A stretch of DNA of 33,098 nt from Lachnospiraceae bacterium. GTDB taxonomy: Bacteria > Bacillota > Clostridia > Lachnospirales > Lachnospiraceae. A program made the translations under genes and the position numbers. Shown here piece after piece: positions 25,252 to 33,080 of the stretch; the first letter of the stretch is position 1; each line of letters opens with the position of its first letter. Below the pieces are notes generated by a model that saw nothing but the letters and a program-made list of their open reading frames with translations, was not told the DNA's origin and made no database searches. The DNA is taken from NCBI GenBank assembly GCA_014239155.1, contig JAAZZQ010000044.1, forward strand, positions 1 to 33,098. Direction: 5' to 3'.

Positions 25252-25680
25252 ATGTATGTAGAAAGCGTAGGCGTTCCTAATGCGGGGATACCAGCAACAG
25301 GAACCAAGATGGTGAGTGCTACTTCATCTAATACCAAAATAGTAGAAAATGCAGATGGAGAATCACAGAATAGTAAGATTAACAGTGAACCAGCGAAGCC
25401 TGCAGCAGTTGTCTTTGACACAAACAACGATAAACGTGTATCAGAGGAAAAAAAATTACCTGATAGTGAGAAGATTAGGAAGACAATAGAAAGTTTCAGT
25501 GCGCAGCTGACTAATTCTGAAATAAAGTTTGGCATTCACGACCGTACAAATCGGGTGACGATTAAGATTGTGGATAAAGGAACAGACAAAGTGATCAAGG
25601 AGATTCCGCCGGAGAAGACACTCGATATGATAGCGAAATGCATGGAGATTGCAGGGGTATTGGTAGATGAAAGGCTTTGA
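25252..25680 (+). CDS. flaG: FlaG-family protein
   Basis: A 142-residue protein. The C-terminal half (IKFGIHDRTNRVTIKIVDKG followed by IKEIPPEKTLDMIAKCMEIAGVLVDERL, about 85-142) is the FlaG domain, and the N-terminal half is a low-complexity, Ser/Lys/Glu-rich tail. FlaG is commonly encoded beside fliD and influences filament length; its mechanism is poorly defined. ATG 25252 is preferred to the upstream ATG 25237 because GGAGGTGA lies 5 nt before it. Confidence 0.9.
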   Translation: MYVESVGVPNAGIPATGTKMVSATSSNTKIVENADGESQNSKINSEPAKPAAVVFDTNNDKRVSEEKKLPDSEKIRKTIESFSAQLTNSEIKFGIHDRTNRVTIKIVDKGTDKVIKEIPPEKTLDMIAKCMEIAGVLVDERL

Positions 25681-25745
25681 TTTTTTCAATGCAATTTCGA
25701 GAGTAAAGAAACGAAATATCATATAGAAAGGTATAGGTGTCGATT

Positions 25746-27347
25746 ATGTCAGATTTAATGAGAATGACAGGCATGTATTCCGGTATGGATACAGAGAGTA
25801 TTATTGCGCAGCTTGTGAGCGTAAAACAAAAAAAGGTTACAGACCTGAAGAATGATCAGAAAAAATTAGAGTGGAAACAGACTGCATGGCAGGATTTGAA
25901 TTCAAAAATTTATAATTTGTACAGCAAGACGCTCTCTAATATGCGTTTGGCAAGTTCTTATAAGAAAAAGACAACTACGTGCTCTGACGCGACAAAAGCA
26001 ACAGTGGTTGCCGGCGATAGTGCAGTGAATGGAACACAGAGCCTTCAAGTAAATAAAATTGCGAAAGCAGGATATTTGACAGGCGCCGAGCTTGATCCAG
26101 TTAAGACTGAGTATGTCAGAGACGAAAATGGAAAAGTAGTCTATGATGATAATGGAAAGCCAAAAACTAAAAAAGTTGATTGGAAGGTAACAGATAAAAT
26201 ATCGGAGATTGATAAGAGCTTGATCGGACAAAAAATTTCTGTTACTGTAGGGACGGGTGATAAAGCCAAGACAACAGAAGTTGAGATTACAGATGATATG
26301 TCTATTTCAACCCTTACGAGAAAGTTGTCGGAGGCTGGTGTAAATGCTTCTTTTGATGAGAACAATCAAAGATTTTTTATCACTTCTGCGTCGACGGGAG
26401 TAGAAAACGATTTCACAATCAAAGGTTCTGGAAGTAAAACGTTGGAGAAACTTGGTCTGGATGTGAATGCAACCTATTCAAATGGTTCTCAAGCTACTAA
26501 GACAGCGGCTGAGGACTCTGAAATTATATTAAATGGGGCTAAATTTACATCAAGTTCTAATGCATATAGTATTAACGGATTGACAATTAACGCTACAGGG
26601 ACAACAGATGGTGAGATTACAATTGTTACTTCGACAGATTACAACGGTGTCTATGATACCATTAAGGATTTCATATCAGAATATAATGAACTGATTAATG
26701 AAATGGATAAATTATACAATGCAGATTCGGCAAGAAAATATGGTATGCTCTCCGATGAGGAGAAGGATGCAATGTCCGATGAAGAAGTTGAGAAGTGGGA
26801 AGGCACAATTAAAGGGGCTCTGCTTCGCAAAGATAGTACGCTCTCATCTATCATGAATTCTATGGTCAATACAATGATGAAAGGCTATGAGATTGAAGTT
26901 AATGGTGAGAAAAAGACAAAGTATCTGTTTGATTATGGCATTAAGACTTTGAGTTATTTTGACGCAAAGGATAATGAGCATCACGCATATCATATTGATG
27001 GTGATACAGATGATGAGGCAACAGGAACGAAGGAGGATAAGCTAAAGGCGGCACTCGCGAGCAATCCTGAAGAAACAGCAGAATTTTTTGCGGCGTTATG
27101 CAAAGGTTTGTACACTACTATTAATGATGCCATGAATACTGACAAACGATACAGTAGTGTCTACAAAGTATATAATGACAAGCAGATGAAGACAGAGTAT
27201 GAGAGCTACACCAAGAAAATTAAGCAAGCCGAGAAAGCTCTTAGTGAGTATGAAGATAAGTGGTATAAAAAGTTTTCTGCAATGGAAGTAGCACTGTCGA
27301 AGCTTCAATCTAATACAAATGCAGTTACAAGCATGTTGGGCATGTGA
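25746..27347 (+). CDS. fliD: FliD, flagellar filament cap protein
   Basis: A 533-residue exported protein that caps the filament and folds incoming flagellin. The N-terminus reads MTGMYSGMDTESIIAQLVSV, with KQKKVTDLKNDQKKLEWKQ next. The middle contains ISTLTRKLSEAGVNASFDEN and a repeat-like beta region. The C-terminal helices (from YESYTKKIKQAEKALSEYED, then MEVALSKLQSNTNAVTSMLGM) match FliD. The start at ATG 25746 has AGGTG 6 nt upstream; GTG 25737 lies inside that site. fliS follows 45 nt downstream. Confidence 0.93.
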   Translation: MSDLMRMTGMYSGMDTESIIAQLVSVKQKKVTDLKNDQKKLEWKQTAWQDLNSKIYNLYSKTLSNMRLASSYKKKTTTCSDATKATVVAGDSAVNGTQSLQVNKIAKAGYLTGAELDPVKTEYVRDENGKVVYDDNGKPKTKKVDWKVTDKISEIDKSLIGQKISVTVGTGDKAKTTEVEITDDMSISTLTRKLSEAGVNASFDENNQRFFITSASTGVENDFTIKGSGSKTLEKLGLDVNATYSNGSQATKTAAEDSEIILNGAKFTSSSNAYSINGLTINATGTTDGEITIVTSTDYNGVYDTIKDFISEYNELINEMDKLYNADSARKYGMLSDEEKDAMSDEEVEKWEGTIKGALLRKDSTLSSIMNSMVNTMMKGYEIEVNGEKKTKYLFDYGIKTLSYFDAKDNEHHAYHIDGDTDDEATGTKEDKLKAALASNPEETAEFFAALCKGLYTTINDAMNTDKRYSSVYKVYNDKQMKTEYESYTKKIKQAEKALSEYEDKWYKKFSAMEVALSKLQSNTNAVTSMLGM

Positions 27348-27392
27348 TCGTAACAAAATGGCTTTGCAGAAAGTGAAAGAAGGAGTTAGCGG

Positions 27393-27857
27393 ATGCTCAA
27401 ACAGAATGGATATGCACAGTATCAAAATGCAAAAATTATGACAGCATCTCCGGCAGAGTTGACCCTGATGCTTTACGAAGGGGCAATTAAGTTCGGAAAT
27501 ATAGCCATCGTGGCAATGGAAAATAATGATCCAGCCAAAGCACATGAAAATATTGTCAAAGTAGAGCAAATTATACAGAATTTTCGAGAGACATTGGATA
27601 GGAAATACCCAGTGTGGCAAGAGTTTGAGAATGTATATGTTTACTTGCTCCGCAGATGCCATGAGGCAAATATAGCCAAGGACAAAGCGATTATGGAGGA
27701 GGTGCTAAAGCATCTACGTTCCATGAGAGATAACTGGAAAGAAGTTATGAAGAAAGTATCCGGTGATAGATCGAATCCACAAGCGCAGGCAAGAATCGCG
27801 GGTGGTCAGCGCAATACAGGGGGATATACAGTGTCAAATATGGCAGCAATGCGCTAG
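27393..27857 (+). CDS. fliS: FliS, flagellin export chaperone
   Basis: A 154-residue helical protein with YAQYQNAKIMTASPAELTLM, LYEGAIKFGNIA and ENIVKVEQIIQNFRETLD, the FliS core that wraps the flagellin C-terminus and prevents premature polymerisation in the cytoplasm. It is a little longer than usual FliS (about 130) because of a Gly/Arg-rich tail. AAGGAG lies 9 nt before the ATG. The next small gene begins 38 nt after the stop. Confidence 0.93.
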   Translation: MLKQNGYAQYQNAKIMTASPAELTLMLYEGAIKFGNIAIVAMENNDPAKAHENIVKVEQIIQNFRETLDRKYPVWQEFENVYVYLLRRCHEANIAKDKAIMEEVLKHLRSMRDNWKEVMKKVSGDRSNPQAQARIAGGQRNTGGYTVSNMAAMR

Positions 27858-27895
27858 ACAAAACCCCAACGGAGCGCTAATTATGAGGAAAAGGT

Positions 27896-28372
27896 ATGAC
27901 AGAAGATTATTTGCAGATTATGATAGAAAGCCTTGAAAAGAAAAATGACGTGTTAGACAGGGTGATTGTGCTTGAAAAGCGGCAGTTAGCCTTAGCGATG
28001 GAAGAGCCCGCAGACCTAAAAAAATATGATGCATCAATGGATGAAAAGGGCAGATTGATAGATGAGCTTGGCAGGCTCGATGATGGATTTACAACGACCT
28101 ACGAAAGAGTAAAAGATGAGGTACAGGCAAATCCAGAGCAATATAAAGAGCAGGTACATGTCATGCAGGAGCTGATTCGTGCAGCGGTGGAGAAAAGTGT
28201 AACCATTGAGGCACAAGAGCAGCGAAACAAGCAGGCAATGCAGAGTATGCTGAGTACCAAACGCAGGGAAATCAGACAGGTTCAGGTTTCAAGCAGCGCT
28301 GCCAGTAAATATTATAAGGCGATGAGCCAAATAAATGATATCGATCCACAGTTGATGGATCGCAAGAAATAG
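27896..28372 (+). CDS. FliT/FlgN-like small helical flagellar protein
   Basis: A 158-residue, highly charged, all-helical protein (YLQIMIESLEKKNDVLDRVI, a central DEKGRLIDELGRLDDGF, and a final KYYKAMSQINDIDPQLMD). Sequence identity to a named family is not obvious, but size, helix pattern and the position directly after fliS match the FliT slot, where a FliD export chaperone is normally encoded. The resemblance to FlgN-type chaperones is also good. A GAGGAAAAGG stretch precedes the ATG. It is the last gene of the operon before a terminator. Confidence 0.65.
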   Translation: MTEDYLQIMIESLEKKNDVLDRVIVLEKRQLALAMEEPADLKKYDASMDEKGRLIDELGRLDDGFTTTYERVKDEVQANPEQYKEQVHVMQELIRAAVEKSVTIEAQEQRNKQAMQSMLSTKRREIRQVQVSSSAASKYYKAMSQINDIDPQLMDRKK

Positions 28373-28495
28373 CTTGAGCAAGGATCGCTCGGCTACAGTA
28401 AACATGGATGGGTATATAGAATAATACCAAGGGGTTATTCTAATACTTATAACAGTCAATATCGTTTTAATTGCGATATATAGCGGGAAAAGATT
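28373..28495 (+). other. structured 3' region after the fliT-like gene
   Basis: Non-coding. It contains GAGC/GCTC (28376-28379/28387-28390) with loop AAGGATC, an unpaired ACATGGATGG close to the CsrA recognition core, AGAATAA/TTATTCT (28418-28424/28435-28441), and ATATCG/CGATAT. It lies between the stop codon and the terminator, so it belongs to the operon's 3' end. GGA motifs here could bind CsrA. Confidence 0.4.
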
Positions 28496-28530
28496 AGAGG
28501 AAGTGCGCCCCAGGCGAGCTTCCTCTTTTA
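28496..28530 (+). terminator. intrinsic terminator of the late flagellar operon
   Basis: AGAGGAAG (28496-28503) pairs with CTTCCTCT (28519-28526). An inner CGCC/GGCG stem (28506-28509/28513-28516) completes the hairpin, and a short T-run follows. It separates the operon from the first flagellin gene. Confidence 0.75.
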
Positions 28531-28553
28531 TGCCCTAATGGGTAATCTAAGTA

Positions 28554-28561
28554 CCGATTAT
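28554..28561 (+). promoter_or_regulatory. possible sigma-28 -10 element for flagellin 1
   Basis: CCGATTAT, near the sigma-28 -10 consensus, placed just after the operon terminator. No TAAA stands at the proper distance (a TAAT is about two bases too close), so the assignment is tentative. It would give a leader of about 190 nt. Confidence 0.4.
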
Positions 28562-28594
28562 ATATAAATTACAATTTCATAATGCTTACCAAGA

Positions 28595-28757
28595 TGTAAA
28601 GCGTAAGACTGGGTGGCCAACTGGTCGAGCTTTACAATTCCCAAGGGGTGTGCGGAAAAGGAGGAAAAGCAATAGGTTTTTCGCACAGAGGGGAGAAACT
28701 ACTTTAATAACGTGGCAAGGATAGCCGCAGAAGTTTAATTTCAAGGAGGAAATAATT
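28595..28757 (+). promoter_or_regulatory. flagellin 1 leader with GGA-loop hairpins (CsrA targets)
   Basis: A stem TGTAAAGC/GCTTTACA (28595-28602/28629-28636) is followed by an 11-bp hairpin (28649-28659/28677-28687, one G-T) whose loop opens with GGAGGA. Next comes a 5-bp hairpin (28712-28716/28724-28728) with loop AAGGATA, and finally the Shine-Dalgarno AAGGAGGA (28743-28750). GGA displayed in loops plus a GGA in the ribosome site is the layout CsrA uses to repress translation. csrA and fliW lie in the adjacent operon. Confidence 0.65.
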
Positions 28758-30461
28758 ATGGTAGTACAGCACAATTTACAGGCAATGAATTCAAACAGAA
28801 TGTTAGGTATCACAACAAAGACGGTAGCAGGCTCTACAGAGAAGTTATCTTCAGGTTATAAAATTAATCGTGCAGCAGACAATGCGGCAGGTCTCTCTAT
28901 CTCAGAAAAGATGAGAAAGCAGATTCGCGGGCTGACTCAAGCTTCCTTAAACGCTGAGGATGGTATTTCATCAGTACAGACAGCAGAGGGAGCACTTGCA
29001 GAAGTGACAGATATGCTTCAGAGAATGAATGAGTTGGCAGTACAGGCAGCAAATGGTACAAATTCTGTAACAGATCGTGGATATATCCAGGATGAGATTG
29101 ATCAGCTAGTGACAGAGATTGATCGTGTAGCAGAGACAACCAAGTTTAATGAGACTTATCTCTTAAAGGGTGATGAGACAAAGGAGACAACGAAGACTTA
29201 CATCACAAATTATGCAGTGACGTATACAGTAAATACAGGAACCAATGGTTCTTCTGGCACAAAGAAAGTGGATCACAAAGTGAATTATACAGGTGAGGCG
29301 AATGTTTATTTTGTAAATACATCATCTGTTACATCTTCAAATCCAAGTATGCCAATAACAGCAGATATTATTCAGAAGGGCGATGACGTAACAAAATACT
29401 TATCTGAGACAAATGAAGTTCAGAATGGAAGAATGGATACAGTAAACATTAATACAGCATCCTATACAGCATTTAAGAATGTTGATGTAACACAACTTTC
29501 TCTGCAGACAACTGCAGCTAGTGGTAAGTCATTAAATTATAAGGATGGTGTGATAACAGCAGAGCATGATGCATACATTCTGGATACAGAAACCAATACA
29601 GTATTCCGTGTTGCAACAGGACAGGATCTGTCAGATTATTTGAAGGCTTCTGATGATAAGAAGTCCGTTATAATGGATGAGCGTTACAGACTGTTGGACG
29701 AAGTGGTGACAAATGCAGCCGCAAATAGTAATGCTATAACAGGTAAGATTGGTACGAATTCACTCGGTCATGATATCGAAACAACTTATGACTTGATTAT
29801 TGGAGAGGATTTCAAACTGGATGAGTCTGCAAAGAAACTCTATGATGCTGATGGCAAGGAAGTATCTGGCATGGCACTCGGAAAGTTCTTCGATGAGAAA
29901 GGCGAGTATATTGGTGGTCTTTACGCAGACAGCCAAGCAACAAAAGCTGTTTACAGTACTGCGAAAGCACCTGCAGGCACAACAGATGAGCAGTTGATCA
30001 AATCATACATTACCAAAAACTATGCAGAAGCAGCAGCAGACTTGAGCTTTACGCTTCATGTAGGTGCAGATTCTGCAAGAACCAATAAGATTACAGCAAA
30101 CATTCAGTCTATGTCTGCAGCGGCACTTGGCATCAATAAGCTTAAGAGTACAGCAGTCGGTATAGTAGATGAGAGTGGCGACAATGCTACAGATGCAATT
30201 GATGTTATCGCAGCAGCATTGCAGAGAGTATCTACACAGAGATCAGCGCTCGGTGCAGTTCAGAATCGTTTGGAGCATACAATCAAGAATTTGGATAATG
30301 TAGTAGAGAATACAACAAGTGCAGAGTCCTCAATCCGTGATACAGACATGGCAACAGAGATGGTAAAATACTCTAACGCCAATATTCTTTCACAGGCAGG
30401 ACAGTCAATGCTTGCACAGGCAAATCAGTCTAACCAGGGTGTGTTATCATTGTTGGGTTAA
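28758..30461 (+). CDS. flagellin (filament subunit), copy 1
   Basis: A 567-residue filament protein. The conserved D0-D1 N-terminus includes [39 protein letters not shown] and [20 protein letters not shown]; the C-terminus includes [40 protein letters not shown] and [18 protein letters not shown]. The middle (about 140-450) is the surface-exposed variable domain, Ser/Thr-rich and therefore open to glycosylation, which the sequence does not prove. AAGGAGG lies 8 nt before the ATG. Export is expected to need FliS, and translation to be governed by CsrA/FliW. A strong terminator follows. This is the intact flagellin of the window; copy 2 is interrupted. Confidence 0.96.
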   Translation: MVVQHNLQAMNSNRMLGITTKTVAGSTEKLSSGYKINRAADNAAGLSISEKMRKQIRGLTQASLNAEDGISSVQTAEGALAEVTDMLQRMNELAVQAANGTNSVTDRGYIQDEIDQLVTEIDRVAETTKFNETYLLKGDETKETTKTYITNYAVTYTVNTGTNGSSGTKKVDHKVNYTGEANVYFVNTSSVTSSNPSMPITADIIQKGDDVTKYLSETNEVQNGRMDTVNINTASYTAFKNVDVTQLSLQTTAASGKSLNYKDGVITAEHDAYILDTETNTVFRVATGQDLSDYLKASDDKKSVIMDERYRLLDEVVTNAAANSNAITGKIGTNSLGHDIETTYDLIIGEDFKLDESAKKLYDADGKEVSGMALGKFFDEKGEYIGGLYADSQATKAVYSTAKAPAGTTDEQLIKSYITKNYAEAAADLSFTLHVGADSARTNKITANIQSMSAAALGINKLKSTAVGIVDESGDNATDAIDVIAAALQRVSTQRSALGAVQNRLEHTIKNLDNVVENTTSAESSIRDTDMATEMVKYSNANILSQAGQSMLAQANQSNQGVLSLLG

Positions 30462-30512
30462 TCAGATATTTTGGAAATATATTCATAAGCCAAATTGTAA
30501 ATATGGTAAGAG

Positions 30513-30542
30513 AAAAAGAGCTGGGAAATTCCAGCTCTTTTT
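30513..30542 (+). terminator. intrinsic terminator of flagellin 1
   Basis: AAAAAGAGCTGG (30513-30524) and CCAGCTCTTTTT (30531-30542) form a perfect 12-bp stem around GAAATT, with the T-run in the 3' arm. Confidence 0.9.
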
Positions 30543-30766
30543 ATGCGCATAGGAACCCAAAGGAATATTGTTAGCAAGCTGACGCTGACGGGTGCCTAGC
30601 GCGAATAGGGGGGATTTTTTCCTGCTTGATTGTGCAGGTCCGTTTAGAGAGAATAAGCTGTTATGTCAGTGCACATCTTGATGTGATAAGGACTACATCT
30701 AACAAATATACGATCGCATTTGAAATGAATTAAAATAAATTAAAGTTAAATAACACAATTTAGCAG
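30543..30766. other. intergenic stretch without a recognisable gene
   Basis: No credible reading frame. Small hairpins are visible (for example CCTGC/GCAGG around 30634-30651 and CACAT/ATGTG near 30672-30685), and the last part becomes AT-rich. Nothing matching a known RNA family was recognised. Confidence 0.4.
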
Positions 30767-30795
30767 TTGAAAAAAAACTGTTCTTAGGGTATAAT
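30767..30795 (+). promoter_or_regulatory. sigma-A promoter upstream of flagellin 2
   Basis: TTGAAA (30767-30772), 17-nt spacer and TATAAT (30790-30795). It would start a transcript near 30802 that reads into the sigma-28 promoter region and the terminator at 31060-31114. Confidence 0.6.
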
Positions 30796-30860
30796 ACAAT
30801 TTAGGCGGCATTAAAAAGTATTCAACCAATAGATAATTTTCAGAAAAACAGAAAAAAAGC

Positions 30861-30887
30861 TAAAGGTATAGAACAATACGCCGATAT
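30861..30887 (+). promoter_or_regulatory. consensus sigma-28 promoter upstream of flagellin 2
   Basis: TAAA (30861-30864), exactly 15 nt, then GCCGATAT (30880-30887). This is the best sigma-28 match in the window. The start would be near 30894, about 350 nt before the flagellin 2 start codon. Confidence 0.85.
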
Positions 30888-30893
30888 ATACTA

Positions 30894-31114
30894 TGAAAGC
30901 AATCAAGAAGGATTGAACAGAGAGAATATCTACATATAACGCAAGGAAGCTGTTTATGGTATACAAGGAAGTATAGAGATATTTGCTGTTTTTTGTGAAG
31001 ACAGTTTGGGGAAAATTCTATTTTAGAATTTTCTATATCGATATAGAATCTTTGATAGTAAGACAACTTATAAAAGCGTTAAATGTAAACTCTTTTATAA
31101 GTTGTCTTTTTCTT
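30894..31114 (+). ncRNA. candidate sigma-28-dependent GGA-rich small RNA or attenuated leader
   Basis: This segment lies between the sigma-28 promoter and a strong terminator and has no credible reading frame. It carries at least four GGA. Two are shown in hairpin loops AAGGAA: stem TATAC/GTATA (30960-30964/30971-30975), and stem AACGC/GC-t-GTT (30938-30942/30949-30954, one bulge). A third is at the edge of CAATC/GATTG (30900-30904/30911-30915). A 10-bp hairpin GAAAATTCTA/TAGAATTTTC (31011-31020/31024-31033) and the palindrome CTATATCGATATAG follow. The features resemble a CsrA-binding decoy RNA; a regulated leader of flagellin 2 is the alternative. Confidence 0.45.
31060..31114 (+). terminator. 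17-bp terminator in front of flagellin 2
   Basis: Arms 31060-31076 and 31092-31108 pair perfectly over 17 bp around a 15-nt loop. The following run TTTTTCTT includes the end of the stem. It stands between the sigma-28 promoter and the flagellin 2 gene, so it either ends a separate RNA or acts as an attenuator. Confidence 0.8.
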
Positions 31115-31172
31115 GTATTCAGCTTCTCAATCATGACTTCCTATTTGATGTGTCATAGGGAGTATGGAAGTA

Positions 31173-31245
31173 GTTATGGCAAGGATGCTATAATGGGCAC
31201 ATTATGTGGAAGGAAACATAATTAGATTTCAAGGAGGAAATATTT
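31173..31245 (+). promoter_or_regulatory. flagellin 2 proximal leader with two GGA-loop hairpins
   Basis: Hairpin 1 is TTATGGC/GCTATAA (31174-31180/31187-31193, one G-T) with loop AAGGAT. Hairpin 2 is ATTATGT/ACATAAT (31201-31207/31216-31222) with loop GGAAGGAA. The Shine-Dalgarno AAGGAGGA follows (31231-31238). This matches flagellin 1's arrangement of two GGA loops plus a GGA ribosome site and suggests CsrA control. TGCTATAAT (31186-31194) inside hairpin 1 could alternatively be an extended -10 promoter starting near 31201. Confidence 0.65.
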
Positions 31246-33031
31246 ATGGTAGTACAGCATAATTTAAAGGCAATGAATTCCAACAGAATGTTGGGCGTAA
31301 CACAGAAAACAGTAGCGGGTTCTACAGAGAAATTATCTTCTGGTTATAAGATTAACCGCGCAGCAGACAATGCGGCAGGACTTTCTATTTCTGAAAAAAT
31401 GAGAAAGCAGATTAGAGGCTTGACACAGGCATCTGCAAACGCAGAAGATGGTATCTCCTCTGTACAGACAGCAGAAGGCGCTTTGCAGGAAGTTACAGAT
31501 ATGCTTCAGAGAATGAACGAGCTGGCAGTACAGGCAGCAAACGGCACAAACTCTGTGACAGACCGTCAGTATATTCAGGATGAAGTAGACCAACTTGTAA
31601 CAGAAATTGACCGTGTTGCAGAGACAACCAAGTTCAATGAGACTTATCTGTTAAAGGGCGATGGAACAAAGGCAACTACAAAGTCTTTAATGGAATTGCA
31701 GTAAACCCACTGTCTGCGAGGGCGATGGAACAAAGGCAACTACAAAGGCGTTTACTTCCAACTATGCTGTGACATACGCTTCAAATTTAGGTACAAACAA
31801 AGCGAATGTTGAGAAAAAGGTAAATTATACTGGAGAGTCTAATGTATACTTTGTCAATACTTCATCTGTAAAGGTAGCTAATCCGAGCATGCCAATTACA
31901 GCAGATGTAGTTAGCAAGGGTGATGATGTAACAAAGTATCTGCAAAGCACAAAGGCTGGACAGAATGGAAAATTAGACAGTGCAGCAATTAATTCTACAG
32001 CATATACAGCATTTAAGAATGTTGATATTTCAGAGGTGGAAATCGTATCTGCAACGTCTGCAACAAATGATAGCAAGCTGCTTTATATGGATGGTGTTAT
32101 TTCTGCGACAAATGACGCATATATTCTCGACACAGAGACAAATTCTGTAATCCGTGTTCAAAAAGGTCAGGATTTATCAGAGTATATGAGCATATCAGAT
32201 GATAAGTCGTCTGCATCTATGAAAGAGCAGTATAGAATGTTGGATGAGGTAGTAACTGATGACGCTTCAACCACTGCATTAAATGGAACAAGCGGTAACC
32301 TAGGGCAAACTACTTTTGGTCATAAGCTTCAAGGTACTGCTGTAAAGACAGCAGATATTCAGACAAAGAATGAATTTAAGCTTGCAGAGGAAGCAAAGAA
32401 GCTTTATGATGCGGACGGTAAGGAAGTATCTGGTGTCGCACTCAATAAGTATTTTGATGAGAATGGACAGTATACAGGTGGACTTTACTCTGATTCACAG
32501 GCAACAAAGGCTGTGTTGAGTGATAATGATCCCAATGTAGATGCAACAAAGAAGGGCGAGGATAAGATTGGCTCTTACATTACCAAGAACTATGCGGATG
32601 TAACAGCAGACTTAAGCTTTAGTCTTCATGTAGGTGCAGACTCTGACAGAACAAACAAGATTCAAACCAACATCCAGTCAATGTCTTCCGCAGCACTTGG
32701 CGTTAATAAGCTTTCCAGCAAATTGGTAGGTATTGTTGATGAGTCTGGTGACAATGCGACAGACGCAATTGATGTAATTGCAGAGGCACTTCAGAAAGTA
32801 TCCACACAGAGATCTGCTCTCGGTGCAGTTCAGAACCGTTTGGAGCACACAATTAAGAACTTGGATAACGTTGTAGAGAATACAACAAGTGCAGAGTCTG
32901 CTATTCGTGATACAGATATGGCGACAGAAATGGTAAAATATTCTAACGCAAATATCCTTTCACAGGCAGGACAGTCCATGTTAGCGCAGGCAAATCAGTC
33001 TAATCAAGGCGTACTTTCTATCTTAGGATAA
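31246..33031 (+). pseudogene. flagellin copy 2, interrupted by a 64-bp insertion
   Basis: The first frame (31246-31704) gives a flagellin N-terminal D0-D1 segment of 146 residues, then SLMELQ and a stop. The flagellin reading resumes downstream in another frame and runs to 33031, ending with the normal C-terminal domain ([20 protein letters not shown]). Between them a 29-bp sequence is repeated with a 64-bp period. Removing one 64-bp unit leaves 1722 nt, an uninterrupted 573-codon gene reading GTKATTKAFTSNYAVTYASN across the joint, just as copy 1 reads [20 protein letters not shown]. The downstream part has no start codon with a ribosome binding site, so as written only a short N-terminal fragment would be made. 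Promoter and leader remain intact. Confidence 0.9.
31655..31747. repeat. 29-bp direct repeats with 64-bp period inside flagellin 2
   Basis: Copies at 31655-31683 and 31719-31747 are identical and begin AGGGCGATGG. They flank a unique 35-nt stretch (31684-31718) that contains an in-frame TAA at 31702-31704. Both copies have the same codon phase relative to the flagellin frame on their own side, so exchange between them restores the gene. Confidence 0.95.
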
Positions 33032-33080
33032 ATAAGATTTTCTTAGGATAAGATTCTTTGACAATAAACTTTTAGGATAA
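33022..33080 (+). repeat. triple TTAGGATAA direct repeat after flagellin 2
   Basis: TTAGGATAA occurs at about 33022, 33042 and 33072. The first copy encodes the last residues and stop of flagellin 2, and the third forms an arm of the terminal hairpin. The reason for the repetition is unknown. Confidence 0.6.

Noticed and set aside
30983-31225. An 80-codon reading frame in the flagellin 2 leader.
   Set aside because: It runs through the 17-bp terminator stem and the GGA hairpins, has no ribosome binding site and reads as low-complexity hydrophobic sequence.
31655-31747. Two identical 29-bp repeats separated by 35 nt look like a minimal CRISPR repeat-spacer-repeat unit.
   Set aside because: Only two copies exist, the repeat is flagellin coding sequence in correct frame, and there are no cas genes nearby.
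31769-33031. The downstream part of flagellin 2 as an independent gene.
   Set aside because: It would start at a GTG without a ribosome binding site in the middle of the flagellin D1/D2 sequence; it is the displaced remainder of the interrupted gene.
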